From the NCBI RefSeq assembly GCF_000714545.1, contig NZ_AUNB01000012.1, forward strand, positions 20,567-84,566: a stretch of DNA of 64,000 nucleotides. The letters are read 5' to 3'. The notes under the pieces are model-generated. The model ran no database searches, was not told the DNA's origin, and worked only from the letters and a program-made list of their open reading frames with translations. Numbering within the stretch: the first letter of the stretch is position 1; each line of letters opens with the position of its first letter. This DNA is from Thioclava indica. Lineage in GTDB: Bacteria > Pseudomonadota > Alphaproteobacteria > Rhodobacterales > Rhodobacteraceae. The translations under genes were made by a program, and so were the position numbers. Below are positions 53,264-62,867 of the stretch, piece by piece.

Positions 53264-53295
53264 CGGGGCGCGGCAGCATTCACATCCGCGCCCCG
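53264..53295 (-). terminator. GC-rich inverted repeat after prpE
   Basis: CGGGGCGCGG and CCGCGCCCCG pair perfectly around about 12 bases, 14 bases beyond the prpE stop; no T-tract. Probable terminator or RNA-stabilising hairpin separating prpE from the kinase gene. Confidence 0.6.
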
Positions 53296-53308
53296 AGCGT
53301 TTGGGACA

Positions 53309-55201
53309 TTATCCTTTGGGATAGCCGAGCGTTTTCAACGCCTGCGTGATCTCATCCAGAATGGCGGGATCGTCAATCGTTGCAGGCATTTTCCAGTCTT
53401 GCCCATCCGCGATCTTGACCATCGTTGCGCGCAAAATCTTGCCCGAGCGTGTCTTGGGCAGGCGATCCACGATGCAAGCAAGCTTGAACGCCGCGACCGG
53501 GCCGATCTTTTCGCGCACGCGCGTGACGCATTCCTTCACGATTTCGTTTTCGGGGCGGTTGCAGCCCGCATTGAGGCAGAGGAACCCCATCGGGCTTTGC
53601 CCCTTGAGGTCATCCGCGACCCCGATCACCGCGCATTCCGCAACATCGGGATGCCCCGCCAACACCTCTTCCATCGCGCCGGTGGACAGGCGGTGACCGG
53701 CCACGTTGATCACGTCATCGGTGCGCGCCATGATGTAAAGATAGCCGTCCTCGTCGATATAGCCCGCATCGCCCGTCTCATAATAGCCGGGGAAATGTTC
53801 GAGATAGCTTTTGTTGAACCGATCCTCGGCATTCCACAGCGTCGGCAATGTACCCGGAGGCAGCGGAAGTTTGATCGCGATCGCGCCCAATTCACCGGGC
53901 GGAAGCGGATGGCCGCCTTCATCCAGCGCTTGCACATCATAGCCGGGCATCGGCACGCAGGGGCTGCCTACTTTGGTCGGCAATTCCTCAATCCCGATGG
54001 GGTTGGCGGCGATGGGCCAGCCGGTCTCGGTTTGCCACCAGTGATCGACCACCGGCACATTCAAGTGTTTCTGCGCCCATTCCACGGTATCGGGATCAGC
54101 GCGCTCGCCTGCCAGGAACAGCGCCTGCAAATCGTGCAGCTTGTAGCGCTTGATCCATTCGCCAGTCGGGTCTTCGCGCTTGATCGCGCGCAGAGCGGTG
54201 GGCGCGGTGAAGAACGACTTGATCCGGTTGTTCTGGATGATGCGCCAGAACACGCCGGGATGGGGCGTGCCGATCGGCTTGCCCTCGAACACCACCGTCG
54301 TCGCGCCTGCAATCAGCGGCCCGTAACAGATGTAGCTATGGCCCACGACCCAACCCACATCAGAGGCGGCCCAGAACCGGTCGCCTTTCTCGATGTTGTA
54401 GATGTTATTCATCGACCACTGCAGCGCGACAAGCTGCCCGCCCGTGTGGCGCACCACGCCTTTGGGCTGCCCCGTCGTGCCCGAAGTGTAGAGAATATAG
54501 GAGGGATGATTGCCCTCAACCGGCACGCAATCCGCAGGTTTCACGCCATATTGGAAGCCATGCCAGCTAAAATCGCGGCCCTCGATCAGCTTGGCGACCT
54601 CTTGCTCGCGCTGGAAGATGACGCAGAACTCGGGCTTGTGTTCGGCCAGTTCAATCGCCTCGTCGAGCAGTGGTTTGTAATGCACCACGCGCCCCGGTTC
54701 GAGCCCGCAACTAGCCGCGATGATTGCCTTGGGTGTGCAATCGTCAATGCGCACGGCCAGTTCGTTGGCGGCAAACCCGCCAAACACCACCGAATGGATC
54801 GCGCCGATGCGCGAACAGGCGAGCATCGCCTCCAAAGCCTCGGGGATCATCGGCATGTAAATGATAACGCGGTCGCCCTTTTCAACGCCGCGCATTTTCA
54901 GCGCTCCGGCGAGGCTGGCGACGCGAGTTTGCAACTCTTTGTAGGTGATGCCCTTGGTGGAATGGGTGATCGGGCTTTCATGCATGATCGCGATCTGATC
55001 GCCGCGCCCGGCCTCGACATGGCGGTCCACCGCATTCCAGCAAGTGTTGACCATCCCGTCCGAGAACCACTCGTAATGCGGGGCATCGCCATCAAACAGC
55101 GCCTTTGAGGGCTTGCTGTCCCAGTCGATCTTTTCGGCAGCCTGCATCCAGAACTTGTCAGGATCTGCCTGCCATGCGGAATAAACCTCTTTGTAATCCA
55201 T
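53309..55201 (-). CDS. prpE: Propionyl-CoA synthetase (propionate--CoA ligase)
   Basis: ANL-superfamily ligase of 630 residues that activates propionate via propionyl-AMP. It has the PrpE-type N-terminus (VYSAWQADPDKFWMQAAEKI) and the motifs YTSGTTGQPKGVVRHTGG, DVGWVVGHSYICYGPL, WWQTETGWPI, TGDAGYIDEDGYLYIMARTD and the acetylation/catalytic lysine KTRSGKILR near the C-terminus. It looks like a PrpE rather than an acetyl-CoA synthetase from the MDYKEVYSAW start and the KGITYKELQTRV region, as I recall the families. Upstream TTTGCAAA boxes fit propionyl-CoA-type regulation. Confidence 0.92.
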   Translation of the reverse strand: MDYKEVYSAWQADPDKFWMQAAEKIDWDSKPSKALFDGDAPHYEWFSDGMVNTCWNAVDRHVEAGRGDQIAIMHESPITHSTKGITYKELQTRVASLAGALKMRGVEKGDRVIIYMPMIPEALEAMLACSRIGAIHSVVFGGFAANELAVRIDDCTPKAIIAASCGLEPGRVVHYKPLLDEAIELAEHKPEFCVIFQREQEVAKLIEGRDFSWHGFQYGVKPADCVPVEGNHPSYILYTSGTTGQPKGVVRHTGGQLVALQWSMNNIYNIEKGDRFWAASDVGWVVGHSYICYGPLIAGATTVVFEGKPIGTPHPGVFWRIIQNNRIKSFFTAPTALRAIKREDPTGEWIKRYKLHDLQALFLAGERADPDTVEWAQKHLNVPVVDHWWQTETGWPIAANPIGIEELPTKVGSPCVPMPGYDVQALDEGGHPLPPGELGAIAIKLPLPPGTLPTLWNAEDRFNKSYLEHFPGYYETGDAGYIDEDGYLYIMARTDDVINVAGHRLSTGAMEEVLAGHPDVAECAVIGVADDLKGQSPMGFLCLNAGCNRPENEIVKECVTRVREKIGPVAAFKLACIVDRLPKTRSGKILRATMVKIADGQDWKMPATIDDPAILDEITQALKTLGYPKG

Positions 55202-55300
55202 GCGAATGCCTCCTCCTCAGGAATATGAGGAATGTGTAAGGGGGCGGGGGGCATTGGCGCAAGAATGTTACCGCGCACAATCGGGGGATGCGCGCGAAAT

Positions 55301-55388
55301 TTTGCAGTTTGGTGGAAAACATCCCGCAAAGTTTTGCAAACCCTGCGGGATTATTCATTGGGCGCGGCGCGCGCGCGGGCTTTGCAAA
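55301..55388 (-). promoter_or_regulatory. TTTGCAAA operator cluster upstream of prpE (PccR/RamB-type)
   Basis: Two perfect TTTGCAAA octamers (55333-55340, 55381-55388) and two degenerate copies (CCGCAAA at 55324-55330; TTTGCAGT at 55301-55308) lie 100-187 bases before the prpE start. The octamer is the half-site I recall for PccR of Rhodobacter sphaeroides, which represses propionyl-CoA metabolism genes. The 55321-55351 stretch is also an 8-bp inverted repeat (ATCCCGCA...TGCGGGAT). No regulator gene is in the window. Confidence 0.6.
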
Positions 55389-55400
55389 TTCGCGCGCGAC

Positions 55401-57677
55401 TCAGCTGTAATGCGAAACCGGCGTGCCGGCGATGGCGGACATGTTCAGCAAGCCGCGCGAGGTGATCGAGGGGGTCACGATATGCACCTTGTTGCCCATC
55501 CCCATCAGGATCGGCCCGACTTCCAGACCGCCTGCCTTCATCTTAAGGATGTTACGCACGCCCGACGCGGCATCGGTATTGGCAAAGACCAGCACGTTGG
55601 CCGGGCCCTCAAAACGCGAGTCAGGCATCAGCCGGGTGCGCGTTTCGGGATCGAGTGCGGCATCGACATGCATCTCGCCCTCGAAATCGAAATCGACCTC
55701 GCGGAGCAACAACAAATTCATTGCCTCGCGCATCCGCTCGCCGCTATCGGTGTCGAGATTGCCAAACTGGCTGTGCGAACACAGCGCGATTTTTGGACGC
55801 AATCCAAAGCGGCAGACATGACGCGCCGCACCGATCACCGTTTCCACGATCTGCTCGGCAGTCGGGGTATGATGCACCTGCGTGTCCGCGACGAACAGCG
55901 GCTCGTCCTCAAGAATCATCAGTGACAATGCGCCAACCGGGCGCAACTTACCGCGCGCAAGAATCTCGCGCACATATTTCAAATGCCACAAATACTGTCC
56001 GAAGGTGCCGCAGATCATCGAATCCGCTTCTTCGCGATGCACCATGATAGCCGCAATCGCCGTGGTGTTCGTGCGCATGATCGCGCGCGCCAGATCAGGC
56101 GTGATGCCACGGCGCGCCATCAACTCGTGATAGGTGCCCCAGTAATCGCGATAGCGCGGGTCGTTTTGCGGGTTCACGATTTCCAGATCGGACAGGCGCA
56201 GCGGCAGACCGGCGCGCTCGCAACGCATCTCGATCACCTCAGGGCGCCCGATCAGAATGGGCGTATCGGTGGTTTCCTCGATCATCGCATTGGCGGCGCG
56301 CAGCACACGTTCATCCTCGCCCTCGGCGAACACGATGCGGCGCGTCGCGGTAGCGGCCGCCTCAAAGACCGGGCGCATCAGCAGCGCCGATTTGAACACC
56401 GAGCCATCGAGTTTGAGTTTGTAGGCGGCGGGATCTTCGAGCGGACGGGTCGCGACACCGGTTTCCTTCGCAGCCTTGGCTACGGCGCTGGCCACAACAC
56501 CCATCAGACGCGGATCAAAGGGCTTCGGGATCAGGTATTCGGTCCCGAAGGTCAGCTTTTCACCGCGATAGGCGGCGGCGGTCTCGGCGCTGGTGGTTTG
56601 GCGCGCCAGCTTGGCGATGCCTTCGATACAGGCGATCTGCATCTCATCGTTGATCGTGGTCGCCCCGACGTCCAGCGCGCCGCGGAAGATATAGGGGAAG
56701 CACAGCACGTTATTGACTTGATTAGGGAAATCGCTGCGCCCTGTCGCGATAATCGCGCCGGGCGCGACCTCGCGGGCCAGATCGGGCAGGATTTCCGGGG
56801 TCGGGTTGGCCAGCGCGAAGATGATCGGCTTGTCGGTCATTTTAGCAACCATTTCGGGGGTCAGAACGCCGGGGCCGGAAAGCCCGAGGAACATATCCGC
56901 CCCACCGATCACATCGTCCAGCGTGCGCAACTCGCTGTCTTGCGCATAATCGGCCTTTTGCGCGGTCATTTCCGTCTCGCGGCCTTTGTAAACCAGGCCC
57001 GCGATATCGCATAGCCAGACATTCTCGCGCTTCACGCCCAGTTTGAGCAGCATGTTGAGGCAGGCAATTCCTGCCGCCCCGCCACCCGTCGAGACGATCT
57101 TGATATCTTCGAATTTCTTGCCGCTCAGATGCAGCGCATTGGTCGCCGCAGCCCCCACGACAATCGCGGTGCCGTGCTGATCGTCGTGAAACACCGGAAT
57201 GTTCATCCGTTCACGACAGATTTTCTCAACGATGAAACACTCTGGCGCTTTGATATCTTCAAGGTTGATCGCGCCAAAGGTGGGTTCCAGCGCGCAGACG
57301 ATTTCAGCCAGTTTCTCGGGGTCGCTTTCATTCAGCTCGATGTCAAAGGCATCGATATCGGCGAATTTCTTGAACAGAACCGCCTTGCCTTCCATCACCG
57401 GTTTCGCGGCGAGCGCGCCGATATTGCCCAAGCCCAAAACAGCGGTGCCGTTGGTCACAACGCCGACCAGATTGCCCCGTGCGGTGTAGTCGCGTGCGGT
57501 GTCGGGATTGGCTTTGATCTCAAGGCTGGCCTCGGCCACGCCGGGCGAGTAGGCGCGCGCCAGATCGCGGCCATTGGCCAGCGGTTTGGTGGCGCGGATT
57601 TCCAGTTTTCCGGGCTTGGGATGGGCGTGATAGTCCAGTGCCGATTGCCGGGTGTTGTCGTGACGAACCTCTTCCAT
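55401..57677 (-). CDS. maeB: NADP-dependent malic enzyme MaeB with C-terminal phosphotransacetylase-like domain
   Basis: 758 residues. Residues about 1-430 are the malic enzyme ([34 protein letters not shown] metal region, [15 protein letters not shown]ossmann motif, [11 protein letters not shown]); residues about 430-758 are the phosphotransacetylase-like domain ([32 protein letters not shown]), which in MaeB regulates rather than transfers acetyl. Converts malate to pyruvate with NADPH. I use ATG 57677 (GAGAGG upstream); the TTG further out is not needed. It lies upstream of prpE on the same strand, 199 bases apart. Confidence 0.95.
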   Translation of the reverse strand: MEEVRHDNTRQSALDYHAHPKPGKLEIRATKPLANGRDLARAYSPGVAEASLEIKANPDTARDYTARGNLVGVVTNGTAVLGLGNIGALAAKPVMEGKAVLFKKFADIDAFDIELNESDPEKLAEIVCALEPTFGAINLEDIKAPECFIVEKICRERMNIPVFHDDQHGTAIVVGAAATNALHLSGKKFEDIKIVSTGGGAAGIACLNMLLKLGVKRENVWLCDIAGLVYKGRETEMTAQKADYAQDSELRTLDDVIGGADMFLGLSGPGVLTPEMVAKMTDKPIIFALANPTPEILPDLAREVAPGAIIATGRSDFPNQVNNVLCFPYIFRGALDVGATTINDEMQIACIEGIAKLARQTTSAETAAAYRGEKLTFGTEYLIPKPFDPRLMGVVASAVAKAAKETGVATRPLEDPAAYKLKLDGSVFKSALLMRPVFEAAATATRRIVFAEGEDERVLRAANAMIEETTDTPILIGRPEVIEMRCERAGLPLRLSDLEIVNPQNDPRYRDYWGTYHELMARRGITPDLARAIMRTNTTAIAAIMVHREEADSMICGTFGQYLWHLKYVREILARGKLRPVGALSLMILEDEPLFVADTQVHHTPTAEQIVETVIGAARHVCRFGLRPKIALCSHSQFGNLDTDSGERMREAMNLLLLREVDFDFEGEMHVDAALDPETRTRLMPDSRFEGPANVLVFANTDAASGVRNILKMKAGGLEVGPILMGMGNKVHIVTPSITSRGLLNMSAIAGTPVSHYS

Positions 57678-57696
57678 AGATTCCTCTCCCAAACTG

Positions 57697-57710
57697 GTTT
57701 AGCGCTAAAC
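57697..57710. promoter_or_regulatory. 14-bp palindrome at the maeB promoter
   Basis: GTTTAGCGCTAAAC is a perfect palindrome 20 bases before the maeB start; on the minus strand its edge overlaps a TATAGT that could be a -10 box. A central CG in an AGCGCT core is typical of LacI-family operators. It looks like a repressor site for maeB. Confidence 0.5.
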
Positions 57711-57919
57711 TATATTTTTGTGCGCGCATGTCTGTCTTGTTCTAGATACCACAGGGGGCGCAAATGCAACCCCGGCGCTGACCTTGCGGCATGAACAGAT
57801 CGCGAGGCCGCGCGCTTGACGCAGCCTCCCCGCTTGCATCATCCGCGCGCCCGGCGCAGGATCGGCAAAACTCAACCGGCTGGACAAATTTCAACGTCCG
57901 GCCCAGCCCGGAGACGGCC

Positions 57920-58312
57920 ATGTCGCTTCTCGATGCCGCGCGTCAGGTGCGCGAAAACGCCTATGCCCCCTATTCGAAATTCAAGGTGGGGGCGGCGGTG
58001 CGCGGTGCCTCGGGCACGATCTATCGCGGCGTGAATGTCGAGAATGTGGCCTATCCCGAGGGCACCTGCGCCGAGGCGGGCGCGATTGCGGCGATGATCG
58101 CGGCGGGCGAAACCGAGATCACCGAGGTCGCCGTCATTGCCGATTGCCCCAGCCCGGTGCCTCCCTGTGGCGGGTGTCGGCAAAAACTGGCCGAGTTTGC
58201 GCGCCATGACGCACCCGTCACGCTGGCCACGACTGACGGCGAGCGGCTGGATACGTCGGTGGGCGCGCTACTGCCGGGGCGCTTCGACATCAGCCATATG
58301 GATAACGTCTGA
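57920..58312 (+). CDS. cdd: Cytidine deaminase
   Basis: 130-residue homotetrameric zinc deaminase converting cytidine/deoxycytidine to uridine forms. Signatures: YAPYSKFKVGAAV, NVENVAYPEGTCAE (the family's catalytic CAE-type motif, with Glu before the zinc Cys) and PCGGCRQKLAEF. The ATG at 57920 has GGAGACGG upstream and matches the MSLLDAARQVRENAY family start; the longer in-frame extension is not convincing. It opens a four-gene pyrimidine salvage operon; its stop shares a base with deoA (TGATG). Confidence 0.93.
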   Translation: MSLLDAARQVRENAYAPYSKFKVGAAVRGASGTIYRGVNVENVAYPEGTCAEAGAIAAMIAAGETEITEVAVIADCPSPVPPCGGCRQKLAEFARHDAPVTLATTDGERLDTSVGALLPGRFDISHMDNV

Positions 58313-59622
58313 TGGATGCGCGTTCGGTCATTCGCGCGGTGCGCGATGGGGAGGGGCTGACGGCTGACGGCGCGGCTTGGTTCGCACGTGGCTTGGCCGA
58401 TGGCGCGGTGTCGGATGCGCAGGCGGGCGCATTTGCGATGGCGGTGCTGCTCAAGGGCATTGGTGCGCCGGGGCGCGTCGCGCTGACGCAAGCGATGCGC
58501 GATAGCGGCTCGGTGTTGCAATGGGACATGCCCGGTCCGGTGATCGACAAACATTCGACCGGTGGTGTGGGCGATAGCGTGTCGCTGCTCCTCGCCCCCG
58601 CTTTGGCGGCCTGTGGCTGCTATGTGCCGATGATCTCGGGGCGCGGGCTGGGCCACACGGGCGGCACGCTGGACAAGATGGAATCGATCCCCGGCTATCG
58701 CGCGCTTCCCGGCATCGAGGTGTTGCGCAAAGTTGTGGGCGAGGTCGGCTGTGCCATTGTCGGGGCCACCGGAGAAATCGCGCCCGCCGACAAGCGGCTT
58801 TACGGTATTCGCGACATTTCCGGCACGGTAGAAAGCATTGATTTGATCACCGCCTCAATCCTGTCGAAAAAACTGGCCGCCGGGCTGGAGGGGCTGATCC
58901 TCGATGTCAAAGTCGGCTCTGGCGCGTTTATGGCCAATGCGGATGACGCGCGCGCCTTGGCGAAAAGTCTGGTGGAAACGGCCAATGGTGCGGGCTGCAA
59001 GACGACCGCGCTGATCACCGATATGAACCAGCCGCTGGGCCTGTGCGCGGGCAATGCGCTTGAGGTCATCGAGGTGATGGAGACGCTGACGGGCACCGCC
59101 GTCAGTGGTGCGTTGTGGGATATCACGGCGGCGCTGGGCGGTGAGGCGCTGGTGCTGGCGGGCCTCGCGGCAGATGCCGAGGAAGGCGCGGAGCGGATCG
59201 ACGAGGCGCTTGAAACCGGGCGTGCCGCCGAGATCTTCGGTAAGATGGTCGCAGCACTTGGTGGCCCCGTGGATTTCGTCGAACGCTACCCCGACCGGCT
59301 CCCTGCGGCGCCCGTGATGCGCGCGATCACCGCGCCGCGTGACGGCTTTATCGCCAGCATCGACACCCGCGCTTTGGGCGAGGCGGTGGTGCATCTGGGC
59401 GGCGGGCGGTTGGTGGGCAGCGACAAGATCAACCCCTCGGTCGGGCTGTCAGAGATGCGCATGATCGGCGAGGCGATGGGAGAGGGCGATCCGCTGATGC
59501 TGGTGCACGCCAGTGACGCCGCCCATGCCGATGCCGCCGAGGCTGCCGTGCGCGCGGCCTATCATTTCAGCGACGAGCCCCCCGAGGAGCCGCCGCTCAT
59601 TCACGAAAGGATCGGGATATGA
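58312..59622 (+). CDS. deoA: Thymidine phosphorylase
   Basis: 436 residues, splits thymidine/deoxyuridine into base and deoxyribose-1-phosphate. Family motifs: VIDKHSTGGVGDSVSLLLAP (phosphate/pyrimidine site), MISGRGLGHTGGTLDKMESIPGY, and LDVKVGSGAFMA. It begins inside the cdd stop (TGATG) and overlaps deoB by 4 bases. Confidence 0.95.
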   Translation: MDARSVIRAVRDGEGLTADGAAWFARGLADGAVSDAQAGAFAMAVLLKGIGAPGRVALTQAMRDSGSVLQWDMPGPVIDKHSTGGVGDSVSLLLAPALAACGCYVPMISGRGLGHTGGTLDKMESIPGYRALPGIEVLRKVVGEVGCAIVGATGEIAPADKRLYGIRDISGTVESIDLITASILSKKLAAGLEGLILDVKVGSGAFMANADDARALAKSLVETANGAGCKTTALITDMNQPLGLCAGNALEVIEVMETLTGTAVSGALWDITAALGGEALVLAGLAADAEEGAERIDEALETGRAAEIFGKMVAALGGPVDFVERYPDRLPAAPVMRAITAPRDGFIASIDTRALGEAVVHLGGGRLVGSDKINPSVGLSEMRMIGEAMGEGDPLMLVHASDAAHADAAEAAVRAAYHFSDEPPEEPPLIHERIGI

Positions 59623-60851
59623 GCCGGGCATTTTTAGTTGTTATGGACAGCGTCGGGATTGGCGGCGCCCCCGATGCGGATCGCTTTTTCAACGATGGCA
59701 CGCCTGATACGGGTGCCAATACGGTCGGCCATATCGCGCAGGCTTGTGCAGATGGTCGCGCCGATCAGGGCCGCGCAGGGGCGCTAAAGCTGCCCAATCT
59801 GGATGCGCTGGGTCTGGGGGCTGCGATCAAGCTGGCCTCGGGCGTCGATGCACCCGGTTTGGGCGCTGCGCCGCAGGGACTTTGGGGGGCTGCAACCGAG
59901 GTCTCGCCGGGCAAAGATACGCCCTCGGGGCATTGGGAGATGGCGGGCGTTCCGGTGCCGTGGGACTGGCATTATTTCCCCGACAAGACCAACAGCTTCC
60001 CGCCCGATCTGGTGGCACAAGCCTGTCAGATCGCAAGGACGGATGGGATTTTGGGCAATTGTCACGCCTCGGGGACCAATATCATCGAGGAATTGGGCGA
60101 CGAGCATATCCGTACCGGCTGGCCGATCTGCTACACCTCTGCCGATAGCGTGTTCCAGATCGCCGCCCATGAAGAACATTTCGGCCTCGATCGCTTGCTC
60201 GCGCTGTGCGAGGGGCTCGCCCCCACGCTGCACGGCATGAAAGTGGGTCGCGTGATCGCGCGCCCGTTCATCGGCGAGAACGGCGTGTTCACGCGCACGC
60301 CGAACCGGCGCGATTTCGCGATGGCGGCACCTGCGCCGACGCTGCTGGATTGGGCCTATGATGCGGGCCGCGTGACTCATGCGATTGGCAAGATCGGCGA
60401 TATCTTCAGCCATCGCGGCGTCACCCATCTGCATAAGGGCAAGGGGGATGCCGATCTGGCCGATCACCTGCTGGCACTGGCCGAGAACGCCGAAGAGGGC
60501 AGCCTGACCTTTGCCAATTTCGTCGAATTTGACAGCCTTTATGGGCATCGCCGCGACGTGGCGGGCTATGCGCGGGCGCTGGAGTGGTTCGACGGCGTGG
60601 CAGAAGCTTTCATGGCGCGGCTGCGTCCCGGCGATCTGGCGATCTTTACCGCCGATCACGGCAATGATCCGACCTGGAGCGGCACCGATCACACCCGCGA
60701 ACGCGTGCCGGTTCTGGCTTGCGCGCCGGGGCAGGACGCGCGCGGCTTTGGCCAGATCGCCTTCAGTGACATTGCGGCATCGGTCGCAGATCATCTCGAC
60801 ATTCCGGCGCAAGGTCCGGGCAAATCGTTTTTCGTAAGGGACAAGACATGA
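59619..60851 (+). CDS. deoB: Phosphopentomutase
   Basis: 410 residues, alkaline-phosphatase-fold enzyme that moves phosphate between C1 and C5 of (deoxy)ribose. The metal/phosphoserine site [13 protein letters not shown] and [13 protein letters not shown] are visible, with the second metal set in [20 protein letters not shown]. It channels the product of deoA. Starts 4 bases before the deoA stop. Confidence 0.96.
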   Translation: MSRAFLVVMDSVGIGGAPDADRFFNDGTPDTGANTVGHIAQACADGRADQGRAGALKLPNLDALGLGAAIKLASGVDAPGLGAAPQGLWGAATEVSPGKDTPSGHWEMAGVPVPWDWHYFPDKTNSFPPDLVAQACQIARTDGILGNCHASGTNIIEELGDEHIRTGWPICYTSADSVFQIAAHEEHFGLDRLLALCEGLAPTLHGMKVGRVIARPFIGENGVFTRTPNRRDFAMAAPAPTLLDWAYDAGRVTHAIGKIGDIFSHRGVTHLHKGKGDADLADHLLALAENAEEGSLTFANFVEFDSLYGHRRDVAGYARALEWFDGVAEAFMARLRPGDLAIFTADHGNDPTWSGTDHTRERVPVLACAPGQDARGFGQIAFSDIAASVADHLDIPAQGPGKSFFVRDKT

Positions 60852-61480
60852 CCGATCATCTGACCGTGGTGAACCATCCGCTGGTGCAGCACAAACTGAC
60901 CTTGATGCGCGACAAGAAAACCTCGACCAATTCCTTCCGCCAATTGCTGCGCGAGATCAGCCTGCTTCTGGCCTATGAGATCACGCGCGAGTTGGAAATG
61001 ACGACTCGCACGATCCAGACGCCGCTGTGTGAAATGGAGGCCCCGATCCTTGAGGGCAAAAAGCTGGCGCTGGTGTCGATCTTGCGCGCGGGCAACGGCT
61101 TGCTGGATGGCGTGCTGGAACTGATCCCGGCGGCGCGGGTGGGGTTCGTCGGGCTTTATCGCGACCCCGAAACGCTGCAGCCCGTCGAATACTACTGCAA
61201 ACTGCCCGCCAATCTGGACGAGCGCCTGACGATTGTCGTCGATCCGATGCTGGCGACGGGCAACAGCTCGGTCGCCGCGATTGATCTGATCAAGGCGAAA
61301 GGGGCCAAGAATATCCGTTTCCTGTGCCTGCTGGCCGCCCCTGAAGGTGTCGCGCGGATGCGTGAGGCGCACCCGGATGTGCCGATTGTCACCGCTTCGC
61401 TTGACGAAAAGCTTGATGATCATGCCTATATCGTGCCCGGCCTAGGGGATGCGGGTGATCGGATGTTTGGCACAAAATAG
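60848..61480 (+). CDS. upp: Uracil phosphoribosyltransferase
   Basis: 210 residues, makes UMP from uracil and PRPP. Seen: [20 protein letters not shown], the PRPP loop [15 protein letters not shown] and the uracil site [16 protein letters not shown]. Its start overlaps deoB by 4 bases, closing the cdd-deoA-deoB-upp operon. Confidence 0.98.
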   Translation: MTDHLTVVNHPLVQHKLTLMRDKKTSTNSFRQLLREISLLLAYEITRELEMTTRTIQTPLCEMEAPILEGKKLALVSILRAGNGLLDGVLELIPAARVGFVGLYRDPETLQPVEYYCKLPANLDERLTIVVDPMLATGNSSVAAIDLIKAKGAKNIRFLCLLAAPEGVARMREAHPDVPIVTASLDEKLDDHAYIVPGLGDAGDRMFGTK

Positions 61481-61547
61481 GCCATTTTTCCTTTACTCGT
61501 CGTCAAGACTCCGCCATTCTCCAACGTCATTAGACATGGGGGCATGT

Positions 61548-62798
61548 ATGCGTTTTGGTGGGGTTTTGACGGCGACGCTTTTCGGCGCGGTAATGGGTGC
61601 AAGCGGGGCAATGGCGCAAAGCTATTCCCCCGAAGAAACCCCGCCCGCCTCGTTCAAGGGGCGGCAATATGTCGATAGCGCAGGCTGCGTTTTTGTGCGC
61701 GCGGGCTATGGCGATGCGACCAAATGGGTGCCCCGGATCAATCGCGATCGCACGGCGGTTTGTGGCTTTAAGCCCAGCCTGCCTGCCACGAAGGTCGCCA
61801 CTGCGGCCCCGGTTCAGGTTGCAGCCCCCAAACCCGTGATCGCAAAAGCCGCCCCGGCCCCGAAAATGGCGCCGAAAATGGCCGCGCCGGTGACGCGTAG
61901 CTATGCCCCCGCTCGACGCGCGACGAAGGCCCCGATGGCCACGATTGCGTCGAATATGATGCCCGAAGCGCGCCACAGCAATTCCCCCTATTACCCGGTG
62001 AAAACGCTTGCCCCGCGTGCGGTGGCGCAAGCGGCTGCAACCAACCCCGCCATTTCGCAGCGCGGGTATGCCTCGCCCTATTCGGTGACGGGCGATCAGC
62101 GTATGTCCGCGGCACCTGCACGCCAGCGATACAGCGCGCCGATGCAGGTCGCCTCGACAAGCGTTTGTGCCGATCTCGATCCGGTCGCCCAAGCCTATAT
62201 GCAGCCCAGCGACGGACGCGCCGTGCGCTGTGGACCTCAAGATGCGATCTTTGCACCAGTCCCGCGCGGGCAAGTCGCTGTGGCGCAGCCCGTCGTGCAA
62301 CAGATCCCGCGTGAAGTCAGCGTGGGCGGCCTCGCGCCTATCGTGACCACCTCTTCTGAACCGGCTGGTGGCTGGGAGCCGGCATTCAAGGACGGACGGC
62401 TCAACCCCTATCGTGGACCGCGCACGCAAGCCGGCGATGCGCAGATGGCGCAGCGTTGGAACACCAAGACGCCGATGGGGCTGGTTCCCACGGCCAAGCA
62501 ACAGGTGATCTATGTGCCTGTCGCGCGCGCCTCGAGCAAATCGGTTGCGCCCGCTGCGACCCAAACCCGCCAGCCTGTTATGTCGGGTAAGCGGTTCGTG
62601 CAGGTCGGCAGCTTTGGCGTTCCCAGCAATGCCGCAGCGGCCAAGGCACGGCTGCGCGCGCTGGGTCTGCCGGTTGCGACAGGGCGTTCGGGCGGTTTGA
62701 CGGTGATCTATGCGGGGCCGTTTGCCGCCCCGTCCGCGTTGCATAACGCACTGGCACAGGCGCGTCGGGCCGGATTTACGGATGCGCTGTTGCGCTAG
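61548..62798 (+). CDS. Exported SPOR-domain protein
   Basis: About 416 residues. A signal peptide (FGGVLTATLFGAVMGASGAMA, cleavage before QSYSP) is followed by a conserved 50-residue segment (FKGRQYVDSAGCVFVRAGYG, then VPRINRDRTAVCGFKPS) with two cysteines, a long Ala/Pro/Gln-rich linker, and a C-terminal SPOR domain (VQVGSFGVPSNAAAAKARL; VIYAGPFAAPSAL) that binds denuded septal peptidoglycan. It may act at division. An ATG 12 bases earlier is possible. Confidence 0.85.
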   Translation: MRFGGVLTATLFGAVMGASGAMAQSYSPEETPPASFKGRQYVDSAGCVFVRAGYGDATKWVPRINRDRTAVCGFKPSLPATKVATAAPVQVAAPKPVIAKAAPAPKMAPKMAAPVTRSYAPARRATKAPMATIASNMMPEARHSNSPYYPVKTLAPRAVAQAAATNPAISQRGYASPYSVTGDQRMSAAPARQRYSAPMQVASTSVCADLDPVAQAYMQPSDGRAVRCGPQDAIFAPVPRGQVAVAQPVVQQIPREVSVGGLAPIVTTSSEPAGGWEPAFKDGRLNPYRGPRTQAGDAQMAQRWNTKTPMGLVPTAKQQVIYVPVARASSKSVAPAATQTRQPVMSGKRFVQVGSFGVPSNAAAAKARLRALGLPVATGRSGGLTVIYAGPFAAPSALHNALAQARRAGFTDALLR

Positions 62799-62821
62799 GT
62801 CTACACCCCGACGACTATCGA

Positions 62822-62851
62822 AAAGGGCGGTCCTGCGGGGCCGCCTTTTTG
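62822..62851. terminator. Intrinsic terminator between the SPOR gene and the convergent membrane protein gene
   Basis: AAAAGGGCGG-TCC-TGCG-GGG-CCGCCTTTTT: a GC-rich stem with an A-tract and a T-tract, usable in both directions. Confidence 0.85.
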
Positions 62852-62867
62852 ATTGCGGCTGGGCGGT

